Shown here: one piece after another, positions 8,646 to 16,543 of the stretch
How the letters are laid out: every line of letters begins with the position of its first letter
Numbering within the stretch: position 1 is the first letter of the stretch
Assembly: GCA_016794345.1 (NCBI GenBank)
Contig: JAEUKE010000200.1
Location: 1 to 64,000 of the forward strand
DNA length: 64,000 bases
Direction: 5' to 3'
Source of the DNA: Myxococcales bacterium
GTDB lineage: Bacteria > Myxococcota_A > Polyangia > Polyangiales > Polyangiaceae
Notes under the pieces: model-generated
Seen by the model: the letters and a program-made list of their open reading frames with translations, nothing else
Told to the model about the DNA's origin: nothing
The model's database searches: none
Position numbers and translations under genes: made by a program

Positions 8646-9068
8646 ATGCGAACCGCGCGTCCCAACCGTGATAACCGGCTCCAGGAGCTGCTCCGGAGTC
8701 ATGGGGTCCGGGTGACCGATCAGCGGCTGCGCGTGCTGCGTGAGCTCGCCCAGCTCCGCATGCCGGTGAGCCACACGGAGCTCGCCGACCGGCTCGCCGG
8801 CGAGGGGATGGACCGCGCGACGGTGTTCCGGAACCTCGTCTCGCTGACCGAGGCTGGCATCCTCGCGAAGTCACAGCTCGGCGCCGTGTGGCGCTACGAG
8901 CTCCCGACCGCCGACGGCGAGGCTCACGCCAAACATCCGCACTTCGTCTGCACCGACTGCGGTGACGTCGCATGCCTGCCCGGCGAAGCGATCAAGATCC
9001 AGGCGCTCCCCACCAAGGTCGCCGTCTCCGAGATACAGGTTCGCGGCAGGTGCTCGTCATGTCGTTGA
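8646..9068 (+). CDS. zur: Fur family metalloregulator, inferred Zur
   Basis: 140 residues from the ATG at 8646 (MRTARPNRDNRLQ). The winged helix (residues about 10-80) includes RVTDQRLRVLREL and GMDRATVFRNLVSLTEAG, the classic Fur recognition helix. The dimerisation domain begins HAKHPHFVCTDCGD (metal-binding His residues plus the first structural CxxC) and ends RGRCSSCR (second CxxC). Sequence alone cannot separate Zur, PerR and Fur. The Zur assignment rests on the neighbourhood: zinc-independent protein paralogs and COG0523 GTPases preceded by a common inverted repeat. The nearest repeat (9084-9098) lies just after this gene, upstream of the DUF1826 gene. Confidence 0.85.
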   Translation: MRTARPNRDNRLQELLRSHGVRVTDQRLRVLRELAQLRMPVSHTELADRLAGEGMDRATVFRNLVSLTEAGILAKSQLGAVWRYELPTADGEAHAKHPHFVCTDCGDVACLPGEAIKIQALPTKVAVSEIQVRGRCSSCR

Positions 9069-9083
9069 GGCTCGACCCGCACT

Positions 9084-9098
9084 TGCAACTCACTTGCA
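9084..9098. promoter_or_regulatory. Inferred Zur box 1
   Basis: TGCAACTCACTTGCA, a perfect TGCAA-N5-TTGCA inverted repeat. It is 33 bases before the ATG of the DUF1826 gene at 9132, which is followed by the first COG0523 GTPase gene. Confidence 0.75.
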
Positions 9099-9131
9099 TT
9101 TCATACTCGCCCGGACTACGCATGGCTCGTG

Positions 9132-9824
9132 ATGCGAAACGCGATCGAGCGCGTGGTCAGGGTCGTTGCTGATCCGGTCGGCCAAGCCAGCGGCAGCGCC
9201 GAGCAACCGGAGGCCTTGCGGAGGTTCGCGCTGGCCGACACGTCGATCCTCCACCTCCCGCGAACACTCTCGACAACGGCGAGCGCTGCCGCGCAAGCGC
9301 TGAGCCGGTATTGCTTTCCGAGCTACGACGGAACGATGCGAGAAGGAGTCGACGTCCTTCGGCACGCTCGGCCCCTCCTGGCTCCCGCCGGCGCGCGAGC
9401 GCTGTCCAATGAGGTCGACCGCGCGCTCGAGGCCTTTCGGCGCGTGTCCGGGACGCGAGCGCCGCAGGTCTTCTTCGGCATCGTCTCGACCGACCAATGC
9501 CGAAAGTTCCATGTGGACTACATCGCGCTGAGGATGGTCGTGACGCTCGCTGGGCCGGGAACCGAGTGGGTGGACGAGCGAAACGTGGATCGTATCGCTC
9601 TGGAGCGATTCATCGAAGATGTGGACGATGCCAATCGGTCGATCGTCATCGATCGAGCCCTGGTGCAGCACTGCAAAGCGGGAGACTGGCTCCTCTTGAA
9701 GGGCGCCGCGTGGCCCGGCCGCGAGCGCGTGGGCGCCGTGCACCGGTCTCCGCCGATCGAGGCGTCGAGACTGCGACGACTGGTGCTGATCCTGACGATG
9801 CCCCGCACCAGACGCGCTGGTTAG
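9132..9824 (+). CDS. DUF1826 family protein
   Basis: About 230 residues (MRNAIERVVRVVADPV). The family signature is clear in the second half: CRKFHVDYIALRMVVTLAG, GTEWVDERNV, GDWLLLKGAAWPG and VGAVHRSPP. DUF1826 genes neighbour COG0523 GTPases in other bacteria (for example next to the zinc-responsive PA5535 locus of Pseudomonas aeruginosa), and this one is followed 38 bases later by such a GTPase. The pattern H-x-D (FHVD) followed about 100 residues later by HRSP resembles the metal triad of Fe(II)/2-oxoglutarate oxygenases; that reading is inference. A GTG at 9129 is immediately before the chosen ATG. A perfect Zur box lies upstream. Confidence 0.85.
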   Translation: MRNAIERVVRVVADPVGQASGSAEQPEALRRFALADTSILHLPRTLSTTASAAAQALSRYCFPSYDGTMREGVDVLRHARPLLAPAGARALSNEVDRALEAFRRVSGTRAPQVFFGIVSTDQCRKFHVDYIALRMVVTLAGPGTEWVDERNVDRIALERFIEDVDDANRSIVIDRALVQHCKAGDWLLLKGAAWPGRERVGAVHRSPPIEASRLRRLVLILTMPRTRRAG

Positions 9825-9862
9825 GCACTCCCCTTGCGACGCTACGCACGCGCTGTCCAACG

Positions 9863-10849
9863 ATGACGCTGCCCATCACGATCCTCACTGGGTTTCTCGG
9901 CTCGGGCAAGACGACGCTCCTGAACCACGCCCTTCGCGGTCCGTTGCTCACGCGAGCGCTGGTGGTGGTTAACGAGCTCGGCGCAGTGCCCCTCGACCAC
10001 CTGCTGGTCCGCCAGGTCCACGAGGATGTGCTCTTACTCGATTCGGGGTGTGTCTGTTGCTCGATTCGCGGAGACCTCGTGGACACGCTCCTGGCCGAAG
10101 CGAGCGTCGGCGCCAGCAGCCGCTTCGATCGGGTCTTCGTGGAGACGACGGGCCTGGCCGATCCGACACCCATCGTCGCGACGCTCGTGCGCCATCCGGA
10201 GATCTTTCAGCACTACCATTTGGACGCGGTCGTGACCGCCGTGGATGGCCAGCACGCCGTCTCCACCCTGGCGCGCCACGACGAGGCGAAGAAGCAAGTG
10301 CTACTCGCCGACGATCTCATCCTGACCAAGGTCGACATCGCAGATGCCCGCGCGCTGACGGCGGCCCGCGCGGCCGCTCAGGACCTGAACCCGGGCGCAC
10401 GCCTCTTCTTCGCCGAGAGGGGCCTACTCGACTGGGGCCCCATCCTCGACTGGAACCCCTCCACTGTCTCCGCCCGCCTCGACATCCCGCCGTGCGCCTC
10501 CCCGCATGGTGAGGACGTTCGTTCGTTCACGGTGCGCGTCGACCGCGCCGTCGACTTCCGCCTGTTCGCCGCATGGCTCGCCATCCTCACCCAGCTCCAC
10601 GGCGAGCAGCTTCTTCGATTGAAGGGCCTGCTCCGCGTCGAGGACGAGCCAGGACCGCTCGTCGTCCAGGCCGTGCAGCACGTGGTTCACCCCACGTATT
10701 CGATGTCGAGCTGGCCCAGCGATGACCGCTCGTCACGAATCATGATCATCACCCGTGGCATGCCGCAACCGCTGGTCGAGCAGCTGCGGTCGAGCTTCGC
10801 CCTCCTGCTCGAAGGGCAAGTCCAGGCGCGGGCCGCAGCAGGAGCGTGA
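9863..10849 (+). CDS. COG0523 (CobW-like) GTPase, copy 1
   Basis: 328 residues from the ATG at 9863. The P-loop GFLGSGKTTLLNHAL lies at residues 8-22, the COG0523 signature GCVCCSIRGDL near residue 62, a Walker B-like VFVETTGLADP near 95 and the nucleotide-specificity TKVD near 156. The C-terminal CobW_C domain ends with a region rich in basic residues. COG0523 proteins are GTP-dependent metallochaperones; those controlled by Zur deliver or sequester zinc during starvation. It follows the DUF1826 gene with a 38-base gap and probably shares its transcript, driven from the box at 9084-9098. Confidence 0.9.
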   Translation: MTLPITILTGFLGSGKTTLLNHALRGPLLTRALVVVNELGAVPLDHLLVRQVHEDVLLLDSGCVCCSIRGDLVDTLLAEASVGASSRFDRVFVETTGLADPTPIVATLVRHPEIFQHYHLDAVVTAVDGQHAVSTLARHDEAKKQVLLADDLILTKVDIADARALTAARAAAQDLNPGARLFFAERGLLDWGPILDWNPSTVSARLDIPPCASPHGEDVRSFTVRVDRAVDFRLFAAWLAILTQLHGEQLLRLKGLLRVEDEPGPLVVQAVQHVVHPTYSMSSWPSDDRSSRIMIITRGMPQPLVEQLRSSFALLLEGQVQARAAAGA

Positions 10850-10856
10850 TTGGCGC

Positions 10857-10886
10857 TTGACATTTATGCAAGCTGATTGCATTAAC
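10857..10886 (+). promoter_or_regulatory. Promoter of the second COG0523 gene with the Zur box in its spacer
   Basis: TTGACA (10857-10862) matches the -35 consensus, and an ATTAAC element (10881-10886) follows after 18 bases. The inferred Zur box fills the spacer. Transcription would begin close to the GTG at 10892, suggesting a leaderless message. Binding of a repressor here would block polymerase directly. Confidence 0.6.
10867..10881. promoter_or_regulatory. Inferred Zur box 2
   Basis: TGCAAGCTGATTGCA, a perfect repeat with flanking A and T that extend the symmetry (ATGCAA and TTGCAT). It lies 10 bases before the GTG start of the COG0523 gene at 10892 and 4 bases after a TTGACA hexamer. 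Confidence 0.8.
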
Positions 10887-10891
10887 GCGAA

Positions 10892-12112
10892 GTGAACGTG
10901 TCCACCCACAAGCTGCCCGTAACAGTCCTCTCCGGCTTCCTCGGGGCAGGCAAGACGACGCTACTGAACCACGTCCTCGCCAACCGAGAGGGCCGCAAGG
11001 TGGCGGTCATCGTCAACGACATGAGCGAGGTCAACGTCGACGCCCAGCTGGTGAAGGGTGGCGGAGCGGCACTGTCGCGCGTCGACGAGAAGCTCGTCGA
11101 GATGCAAAACGGCTGTATCTGCTGCACGTTGCGAGAAGATCTCCTCATCGAGGTCGGCAAGCTCGCGCGGGAGGGCCGGTTCGACTACCTCCTCATCGAG
11201 TCCACTGGCATCTCCGAGCCGCTCCCGGTCGCCGAGACGTTCACCTTCGCAGACGAAGCGGGCAAGAGCCTCGACGACGTCGCAGCGCTCGACACGATGG
11301 TGACCGTGGTCGACGCGAAGAACTTTCTCGCCGATTGGCAGAGCGAGGATGACCTGCGGGCTCGAAAGATCGCGCTGAGCGAGGACGACGAGCGATCCAT
11401 CCCAGACCTCCTGGTCGAGCAAATCGAGTTCGCGAATGTGCTGGTCTTGTCCAAGCTCGACCTTGTCTCGCCCGAGGACGCCGAGCGCCTCGAGGGCATG
11501 CTCCGGCACCTGAACCCCGACGCTCGCCTCGTGCGGGCTGCACACGGCAACGTGCCCCTCGATGCCGTGCTCGGCACCGGGCTCTTCGACTTCCAGAAGG
11601 CGGCGCTTTCGCCAGGGTGGATGAAGGAGATGCGCGGAGAGCACGTGCCCGAGACGGTGGAGTACGGGGTCAGGAGCTTCGTCTATCGGGCTCGCCTCCC
11701 CTTTCATCCCCATCGCTTCTGGAAGGTCCTCCAGACCGCAGACACCTGGGACGGCGTGCTCCGGTCGAAGGGCTTCTTCTGGCTGGCGTCTCGCATGGAT
11801 GTGACCGGGCTGTGGTCACAAGCGGGCGGCGCAGCGAGCGCCGAGCCGGCGGGCATGTGGTACGCGGCCGTGCCCGACGACGAGTGGCCCGACGACGAGG
11901 ATGCGCGCAGCCAGATCCGGGCGGACTGGGCGGAGCCTTGGGGCGACCGCCGGCAGGAGTTGGTCTTCATCGGTGTCGAGATGGACGAGGCGGCGCTGCG
12001 AAGAAAGCTCGACGCGGCGCTCCTCACGAAGGAGGAGCTCGCGGCGGGCCCCAAGCGCTGGGCCAAGCTGGCGGATCCGTTCCCGGCGTGGAGGGAAGAG
12101 GCCGAATCGTGA
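10892..12112 (+). CDS. COG0523 (CobW-like) GTPase, copy 2 (ZigA/YciC-like)
   Basis: 406 residues beginning at a GTG (MNVSTHKLPVTVLSGFLG). Motifs in order: GFLGAGKTTLLNHVL (P-loop, about 15-29), VIVNDMSEVNVDAQLVK, QNGCICCTLREDLL near residue 72 (the metal-binding CxCC), LLIESTGISEP near 98, and SKLDLV near 188. The C-terminal half matches the long COG0523 subgroup that includes Acinetobacter ZigA and Bacillus YciC/ZagA, with FHPHRFWKVL and RRQELVFIGVEMD. Members bind zinc and GTP and are induced by zinc starvation. A perfect Zur box sits inside its own promoter. A truncated paralog of this gene begins 36 bases downstream. Confidence 0.93.
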   Translation: MNVSTHKLPVTVLSGFLGAGKTTLLNHVLANREGRKVAVIVNDMSEVNVDAQLVKGGGAALSRVDEKLVEMQNGCICCTLREDLLIEVGKLAREGRFDYLLIESTGISEPLPVAETFTFADEAGKSLDDVAALDTMVTVVDAKNFLADWQSEDDLRARKIALSEDDERSIPDLLVEQIEFANVLVLSKLDLVSPEDAERLEGMLRHLNPDARLVRAAHGNVPLDAVLGTGLFDFQKAALSPGWMKEMRGEHVPETVEYGVRSFVYRARLPFHPHRFWKVLQTADTWDGVLRSKGFFWLASRMDVTGLWSQAGGAASAEPAGMWYAAVPDDEWPDDEDARSQIRADWAEPWGDRRQELVFIGVEMDEAALRRKLDAALLTKEELAAGPKRWAKLADPFPAWREEAES

Positions 12113-12148
12113 TCGGCAGTTTTCTCGGTGAAGTGCCACGGAGGTTCC

Positions 12149-12325
12149 ATGCAGCGACTGCCCGTAACCGTGCTCAGCGGATTTCTTGGCGCCGGCAAGA
12201 CGACGCTCCTCAACCATGTGCTCGCGAATCGCGAGGGACGCAGAGTTGCCGTCATCGTCAACGACATGAGCGAGGTGAACATCGACGCGCAGCTCGTGAA
12301 GATGGGCGGCGCCGCGCTAGCGACC
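12149..12325 (+). pseudogene. Truncated COG0523 GTPase (copy 3)
   Basis: The first roughly 55 residues (MQRLPVTVLSGFLGAGKTTL to QLVKMGGAAL) match the N-terminus of the upstream GTPase almost residue for residue, including the P-loop and VIVNDMSEVN. The similarity stops abruptly at about 12320 and the frame continues into unrelated sequence overlapping hemB. The CxCC motif, Walker B and C-terminal domain are missing, so it cannot be a working GTPase. It looks like a tandem duplicate cut by a deletion that joined it to sequence upstream of hemB. The ATG has GGAGG 8-12 bases upstream, so the stub may still be translated. Confidence 0.8.
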
Positions 12326-12428
12326 CTCCTCCGCCAGCCATGCGGGAGGGCGAGGTTCTCGGCAGGCCCGCCGGTCAGCCGGTCGAGCTCGGTCCGTTCC
12401 CTCCTGTCACGCGCCATGGGGGCCTCGC

Positions 12429-13451
12429 GTGAGCCCTCTCGATCCCCGACCGCGGCGGCTGCGGCGGGGGGCAGCGCTGCGAAGCTTGGTGCGAGAGAGC
12501 ACGCTGTCGTCCGCCGACTTGATCTGGCCGGTTTTCGTCGTGGAGGGCGATCGGCTTCGCGAGCCCGTCTCGACGTTGCCAGGGGTCGAGCGGCTGTCGA
12601 TCGATCTTCTCGTTCCGGCAGCCCGCGAGGCCGCTCTGCTCGGGATCCCCGCCATCGCCGTCTTCCCCGTACTGGCCCCCCACAAGAAGGATGCGCGGGG
12701 CTCGGGGGCGCTCGATCCGAGCGGGCTCGCATGCCGCGCGGTGCGCGCCCTGAAGGACGCTGTTCCCGACCTCGTGCTCATCGGCGACATCGCGCTCGAT
12801 CCGTACACCTCCCACGGTCACGACGGGGTCCTCGACGCGGACGAGCGGGACGTCGACAACGACGAGACGGTTGCGATCCTGGCGTCGATGGCAGTGGTGC
12901 ATGCGCGCGCCGGATTCGACGTCGTGGCGACCTCGGACATGATGGACGGCCGGGTTGCTGCGATCCGGCGGGCGCTCGACGAAGCCGGGCTGACTGCGAC
13001 TGCGATTCTCGCTTACGCGGCGAAGTACGCTTCGGCGTTCTACGGACCGTTTCGCGATGCCGTCGGTTCGTCGCGCGCCGGTGGACCGGTGGCGGGCCCG
13101 ATCGACAAACGCACGTACCAGATGGACCCAGCCAACCGGCGCGAGGCCCTGCGCGAGGTAGCCCTCGACGTGGCCGAAGGCGCCGACATGGTGATGGTCA
13201 AGCCGGGCATGTTGTACCTCGACGTCGTCCGCGAGGTGCGAGAGGCGGTCGACGTGCCCGTGCTCGCTTACCAGGTGAGCGGCGAGTACGCGATGCTTCG
13301 CGCGGCGGCAGAGGCTTCTGCCTTCGCGTGGGAAGACGCGCTCCTCGAGTCGCTTGCCGGGTTCAAGCGGGCCGGGGCCGACGCGGTCCTGACCTACGCA
13401 GCCGTCGAGGTGGCCAGGCGACTCCAACAGGACGGCGGACACGGGCGGTGA
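12429..13451 (+). CDS. hemB: Delta-aminolevulinate dehydratase (porphobilinogen synthase), zinc-independent type
   Basis: 340 residues, normal length. It condenses two 5-aminolevulinate molecules to porphobilinogen in tetrapyrrole synthesis. Active-site landmarks are present: AYAAKYASAFYGPFRDA around the first Schiff-base Lys and MVKPGMLYLD around the second. The segment that binds catalytic zinc in animal, yeast and E. coli enzymes (D-x-C-x-C-x-Y-T..H-G-H-C-G) reads DIALDPYTSHGHDG, with all three Cys replaced by Ala and Asp, as in magnesium-type enzymes. The GTG at 12429 is the likely start. It overlaps the dksA-like gene by four bases (GTGA). A zinc-free paralog in this setting fits zinc sparing. 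Confidence 0.93.
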   Translation: MSPLDPRPRRLRRGAALRSLVRESTLSSADLIWPVFVVEGDRLREPVSTLPGVERLSIDLLVPAAREAALLGIPAIAVFPVLAPHKKDARGSGALDPSGLACRAVRALKDAVPDLVLIGDIALDPYTSHGHDGVLDADERDVDNDETVAILASMAVVHARAGFDVVATSDMMDGRVAAIRRALDEAGLTATAILAYAAKYASAFYGPFRDAVGSSRAGGPVAGPIDKRTYQMDPANRREALREVALDVAEGADMVMVKPGMLYLDVVREVREAVDVPVLAYQVSGEYAMLRAAAEASAFAWEDALLESLAGFKRAGADAVLTYAAVEVARRLQQDGGHGR

Positions 13452-13765
13452 CGCACCATCCGTTGCAAGCGTTCTTGCATCTGTCCTCTGCGATCGAGGA
13501 CGACGCCGCCCTGACCGACGAGATGGATCAAGCGACCCGGGCAGAGTCACAAGCGTACCTGCTTCGCCTCGCCGACAAGGAGCGCAAGCTGCTCAAGGAA
13601 ATCGACGCCGCTCTCGACCGAATGGCCGCCGACGCCTACGGCCTCTACGAGGGAACGGGGGAGCCCATTGGCTTTCGGCGGCTCGCCGCGCGCCCGTGGG
13701 CGCGCCATAGCATCGCCTACAAGGAGGAGCTCGAGCGTGAAGAGCGTGGCACATCGCGGAGCTGA
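13448..13765 (+). CDS. Cysteine-free DksA/TraR-like RNA polymerase-binding protein
   Basis: 105 residues starting at a GTG that overlaps the hemB stop (GTGA), so translation is probably coupled. The coiled-coil part (LTDEMDQATRAESQAY to EIDAALDRMAADAYG) is followed by the DksA C-terminal block. Where DksA has YGxCxxCGEPI and ARPxARxCxxC, this protein reads YGLYEGTGEPIGFRRL and ARPWARHSIAYKEEL: all four zinc-finger Cys are replaced by Tyr, Thr, Ser and Tyr. In P. aeruginosa a zinc-independent DksA2 replaces DksA when zinc is short; this is a more complete loss. The tip-acidic DxxDxA-type motif is only loosely kept. Confidence 0.88.
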   Translation: MTHHPLQAFLHLSSAIEDDAALTDEMDQATRAESQAYLLRLADKERKLLKEIDAALDRMAADAYGLYEGTGEPIGFRRLAARPWARHSIAYKEELEREERGTSRS

Positions 13766-13838
13766 CGCTCAAGAAGGCGCCCGAAGGACCCCACGAGCAG
13801 GCACGACGACGACATCATGAGGTCTGTCGACGTTCATC

Positions 13839-13853
13839 GGATCGTTACGATCC
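13839..13853. repeat. Short palindrome between convergent genes
   Basis: GGATCG, TTA, CGATCC: 6-bp arms around three bases, in the 155-base gap between the dksA-like gene and the convergent lipoprotein gene. It could form a weak hairpin. No T tract follows. I see no gene in this gap that I can support. Confidence 0.3.
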
Positions 13854-13920
13854 AGGCGCCCGAGCCGAGCTTCCGTCCGGTGGCGCTGGGCGACCGGACC
13901 ATTCACCTCACACGAGCCGT

Positions 13921-14856
13921 CTACTCCCCGGGCCTCGGTGCGGCCACCAGGTCGAAGTCGGCGGCCGAGCTCCCCGAGTCGAGCAGGAGTGGGATCGACC
14001 CTTCCACGCCGCGCCGGCGGGCGATGCTCTCACCCGTGTAGGTGTCCGAGACGAAAGCGAAGCTCGCGTCGACGCCAGCGGGCAGTCGCTTGTACGCGCT
14101 GCTCCGGGAATCCATCAGGGCCTCCACTCCATCGACGACCGCGGACACAGGGATCTTCACGAGCTTCTCGCCCGGGAAGTCGGGGTGTTCGACCAGCTCG
14201 ATTGTCGTGGCATCCATCCGGGCGATCACGACGCCGGGACCAAAAACAGGCATCAACCAATCGTAGCCACCGGTGAAGTGCACGACCTCCAGGTTGTCGA
14301 CGGTGGGCCAGTCGTCGTCGTTGCCAGAGGACTCGATGTACGCCTCGAAGTCGGCCCCGCTCAGGTCGAGGATGCTGTCCGGCTGGTGGTTCGTTCCATC
14401 GTGAGCGATTGTCAGGGTCTCTCCAGGTAGGAGGGGCACGTCGTCGCCGTCGCCTGGGACGCGAAACAGGTTGCCGAGGTAGACGTGCTCCGCGTCGTCG
14501 GCAAATGGGCTGACCGGCTGTCCCGGGTTGATCTCTCCGGCAGCGCCATACGCATCACCCACCAGCAAGCCGTCGGCGAACACGAGCCCGTCCGAGTCGT
14601 TGCGGATGTCGATGAACTGGTCGGCGAACGTGTGCGCCATGAGGCCCGGGGAGCCCGCGTAAAAGACCTCTTCGATGACCAACCCTCCGATGGTTGGGGG
14701 CCCGAGCGCGCCACCTCCGGCTCCGCCTCCGCCGGTCACACCACCCCCACCCTCCCCTCCCCCGCCGCTCGCCGTGCCGGCGTCATCCGCCTCGCAGCCC
14801 GCAGTTGCCAGAGCGATTCCGATCAGCGTTGCGCAGAGCGCTCGACCCGATGACAT
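13921..14856 (-). CDS. DUF4876-like exported lipoprotein
   Basis: 311 residues. A signal peptide with lipobox (ALATAGC) is followed by a Gly-rich linker to about residue 50, then a beta-rich domain: LVIEEVFYAGSPG, DQFIDIRNDSDGLVFADGL, EHVYLGNLFRVPGDGDDVPL and GGYDWLMPVFGPGVVIARM. This order resembles DUF4876 proteins, which in Bacteroidetes occur with outer-membrane uptake systems; I infer a surface role. Its start is 28 bases from a perfect Zur box that it shares with a divergent lipoprotein gene, so it is probably induced by zinc shortage. A surface zinc-capture function would fit but has no direct evidence. Confidence 0.75.
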   Translation of the reverse strand: MSSGRALCATLIGIALATAGCEADDAGTASGGGGEGGGGVTGGGGAGGGALGPPTIGGLVIEEVFYAGSPGLMAHTFADQFIDIRNDSDGLVFADGLLVGDAYGAAGEINPGQPVSPFADDAEHVYLGNLFRVPGDGDDVPLLPGETLTIAHDGTNHQPDSILDLSGADFEAYIESSGNDDDWPTVDNLEVVHFTGGYDWLMPVFGPGVVIARMDATTIELVEHPDFPGEKLVKIPVSAVVDGVEALMDSRSSAYKRLPAGVDASFAFVSDTYTGESIARRRGVEGSIPLLLDSGSSAADFDLVAAPRPGE

Positions 14857-14884
14857 GGCCGGACGTTCCTACAGACCGAGCATC

Positions 14885-14903
14885 GATGCAACTACCTTGC
14901 ATC
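14885..14903. promoter_or_regulatory. Inferred Zur box 3 (divergent lipoprotein genes)
   Basis: GATGCAACTACCTTGCATC is a perfect inverted repeat with 7-bp arms, the most symmetric copy in the window. It lies between lipoprotein genes starting at 14856 (minus) and 14942 (plus) and could regulate both. Confidence 0.75.
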
Positions 14904-14941
14904 GCGGTTGCAGCGCGAGCGACGTCGTGGTCTACGAAGGC

Positions 14942-15472
14942 ATGTCCTGCGTTCCTTTCAGGCTGCTCCTGATCGGTTGCCTCGGTGCCTGCGGCGAATC
15001 CGACCTCGCGGCGGGCGGAGGCGGCGCCAACGAAGGAGCGGGCGGCTCGTCGCTGCCCTCCTCCCTGAGCATCGAGCTGGGGGCGGGTCGGACCGAGTTC
15101 GTGGAGCTCCCGAGCGAAGGCGCCACCCTGGAGCTCGTGAGCGGGCCCCAGGGCGGGTGGCACCTGGAGATCACCCTCAGGATGACGAGCTACGACGGCG
15201 AGCTCGTCACCCTGGATTACCGCGCGTCGGATGTTGGGGGCACCGCCCTCGGCTACCCGGCCGAGTACCCGGTCGACGCCGACAACTTGGTCCTCGCGGC
15301 GGACGGCCGATACGAGCGCGTCGGCGACCGGGTCGTGCTGAACATCGCGGGCCCGGACGAGGTCAAAGACTCGGACGTCCTCGTCGAGTGTCGCGTATGG
15401 CGAGGAGGCACGCAGCTCGCCGAGACGAGCCGAGTCGTCCGCGTGCTCGACGAGGTCGACGAGCTTCAGTAG
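14942..15472 (+). CDS. Small exported lipoprotein of unknown function
   Basis: 176 residues from the ATG at 14942; a GTG at 14927 is an alternative. The lipobox IGCLGAC and a Gly-rich linker precede a beta-rich domain that includes SGPQGGWHLEITLRM, LDYRASDVGGTALGYPAEY and DSDVLVECRVWRGG. The phrase G-P-Q-G-G-(W/Y)-H recurs in the lipoprotein at 50071-50760, so the two belong to one family with different tails. It diverges from the DUF4876-like lipoprotein with a shared perfect Zur box between. The function is unknown; I infer an outer-membrane or periplasmic protein made under zinc limitation. Confidence 0.7.
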   Translation: MSCVPFRLLLIGCLGACGESDLAAGGGGANEGAGGSSLPSSLSIELGAGRTEFVELPSEGATLELVSGPQGGWHLEITLRMTSYDGELVTLDYRASDVGGTALGYPAEYPVDADNLVLAADGRYERVGDRVVLNIAGPDEVKDSDVLVECRVWRGGTQLAETSRVVRVLDEVDELQ

Positions 15473-15591
15473 CCACGGGGCGCCACGAGCGATTCTAGCC
15501 TGCTTCCGCGCATGGATAGCGTCAGTCGTTGTGCCCGGGCAGGCGCCGCACCAGGGTCGCAGCGTCGGCGAGCCGAGGTCTTGGCCGTCCT

Positions 15592-16320
15592 TCAGTCCAG
15601 CCAGATCGTCATGCCTTCGCGCGCCACGAACGCACCGTCCCACATGGCGCTCGCTTCTTGCTCCACCCTGGCCATGAAGTCGTCCTCATGGTCGGGGTCG
15701 TGATGGAAGATGGCGAGTCGCCGGGCACCGGCCTGCTTGCACAGCCGCACACCTTCTTGCCAGGTCGAATGGCCCCAGCCGACGTGGGCCGGGAACTCCT
15801 CGTCCGTGTAGGTGCAGTCGTAGATGACCAGATCGGCCCCGTCGATGAGCTCGAGGACGCGCTGGTCGGGGTTGCCGGGAACGTGCTCGGTGTCCGTCAC
15901 GTAGCACAAGGCCCTGCCGGCATGCTCGATGCGATACCCCGTCGCCGCGTTTGGATGATTCAGCGGGGCCGTGCGGACCTTGATGTCGGCACCGACCTCG
16001 AAAGCCAAACCAGCTTCGAAGTCCTGAAAGTCGATCCGAGCGTGAAGCTGTTCGAGCGGAACGGGAAACAGTGGCTCGGTCATCTGCCTACCGAGGACCG
16101 ACCGGATCCCCCCCACCTGCCCCGGAAGGGCAGCCATGACCGCGAGATCGAAGTCGGCCTTGAACGCCGGCCCAAAGAAGGGGAAGCCACAGATGTGGTC
16201 CCAGTGGACGTGCGTCAACAGGAGCGTTGCGTCCTTGGCGCCCTCTTTGACGAGCTTGGCACCCAGCTGTCGGAGACCAGTCCCGGCATCCAGGATGATC
16301 GTGCGGCCAGCCGCTGACAC
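15592..16320 (-). CDS. MBL-fold metallo-hydrolase (real N-terminus probably further upstream)
   Basis: 242 residues from the only usual start codon in frame (GTG at 16320). Metal ligands are visible: THVHWDHICGFPFF, NHPNAATGY, YVTDTEH and IFHHDPDHEDDF. Conserved family sequence (FWGVRGSI, then CPTPRHVGCGGNTSC) continues in the same frame upstream to 16398. No ATG, GTG or TTG occurs between there and an in-frame stop at 16429-16431, so the true start is non-standard or lies across a frameshift. Proteins of this type act on cyclic dinucleotides or phosphodiesters. A Zur box with one mismatch lies at 16457-16471, about 60 bases before the conserved N-terminus. Confidence 0.8.
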   Translation of the reverse strand: MSAAGRTIILDAGTGLRQLGAKLVKEGAKDATLLLTHVHWDHICGFPFFGPAFKADFDLAVMAALPGQVGGIRSVLGRQMTEPLFPVPLEQLHARIDFQDFEAGLAFEVGADIKVRTAPLNHPNAATGYRIEHAGRALCYVTDTEHVPGNPDQRVLELIDGADLVIYDCTYTDEEFPAHVGWGHSTWQEGVRLCKQAGARRLAIFHHDPDHEDDFMARVEQEASAMWDGAFVAREGMTIWLD

Positions 16321-16456
16321 CTCGATGCAGCTCGTGTTGCCGCCGCAGCCGACATGCCGCGGCGTTGGGCAAGCGATCGAGCCCCGAACTCCCCAGAATG
16401 TAGATGAGAAACCGATGGGAGAAGGGTACTACGGTCCGCTCTCGGCGAGCAATAGA

Positions 16457-16471
16457 GGCAAGCACATTGCA
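16457..16471. promoter_or_regulatory. Inferred Zur box 4 (one mismatch)
   Basis: GGCAAGCACATTGCA on the plus strand, which reads TGCAATGTGCTTGCC on the minus strand, one mismatch from TGCAA-N5-TTGCA. It lies upstream of the MBL-fold gene on the minus strand and downstream of rpmG. Confidence 0.6.
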
Positions 16472-16543
16472 ACACTTCGTCGATGGCGCGAGCGTTTGCC
16501 TTGCGCTGTGAAGGCGCGCGAACGAAGACGCCCGCGCGACTGC

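Noticed and set aside
13463..13478. TGCAA-N6-TTGCA inside the dksA-like gene, similar to the Zur box
   Set aside because: The spacer is six rather than five and it lies within coding sequence (codons for LQAFLH), so chance is the better explanation.
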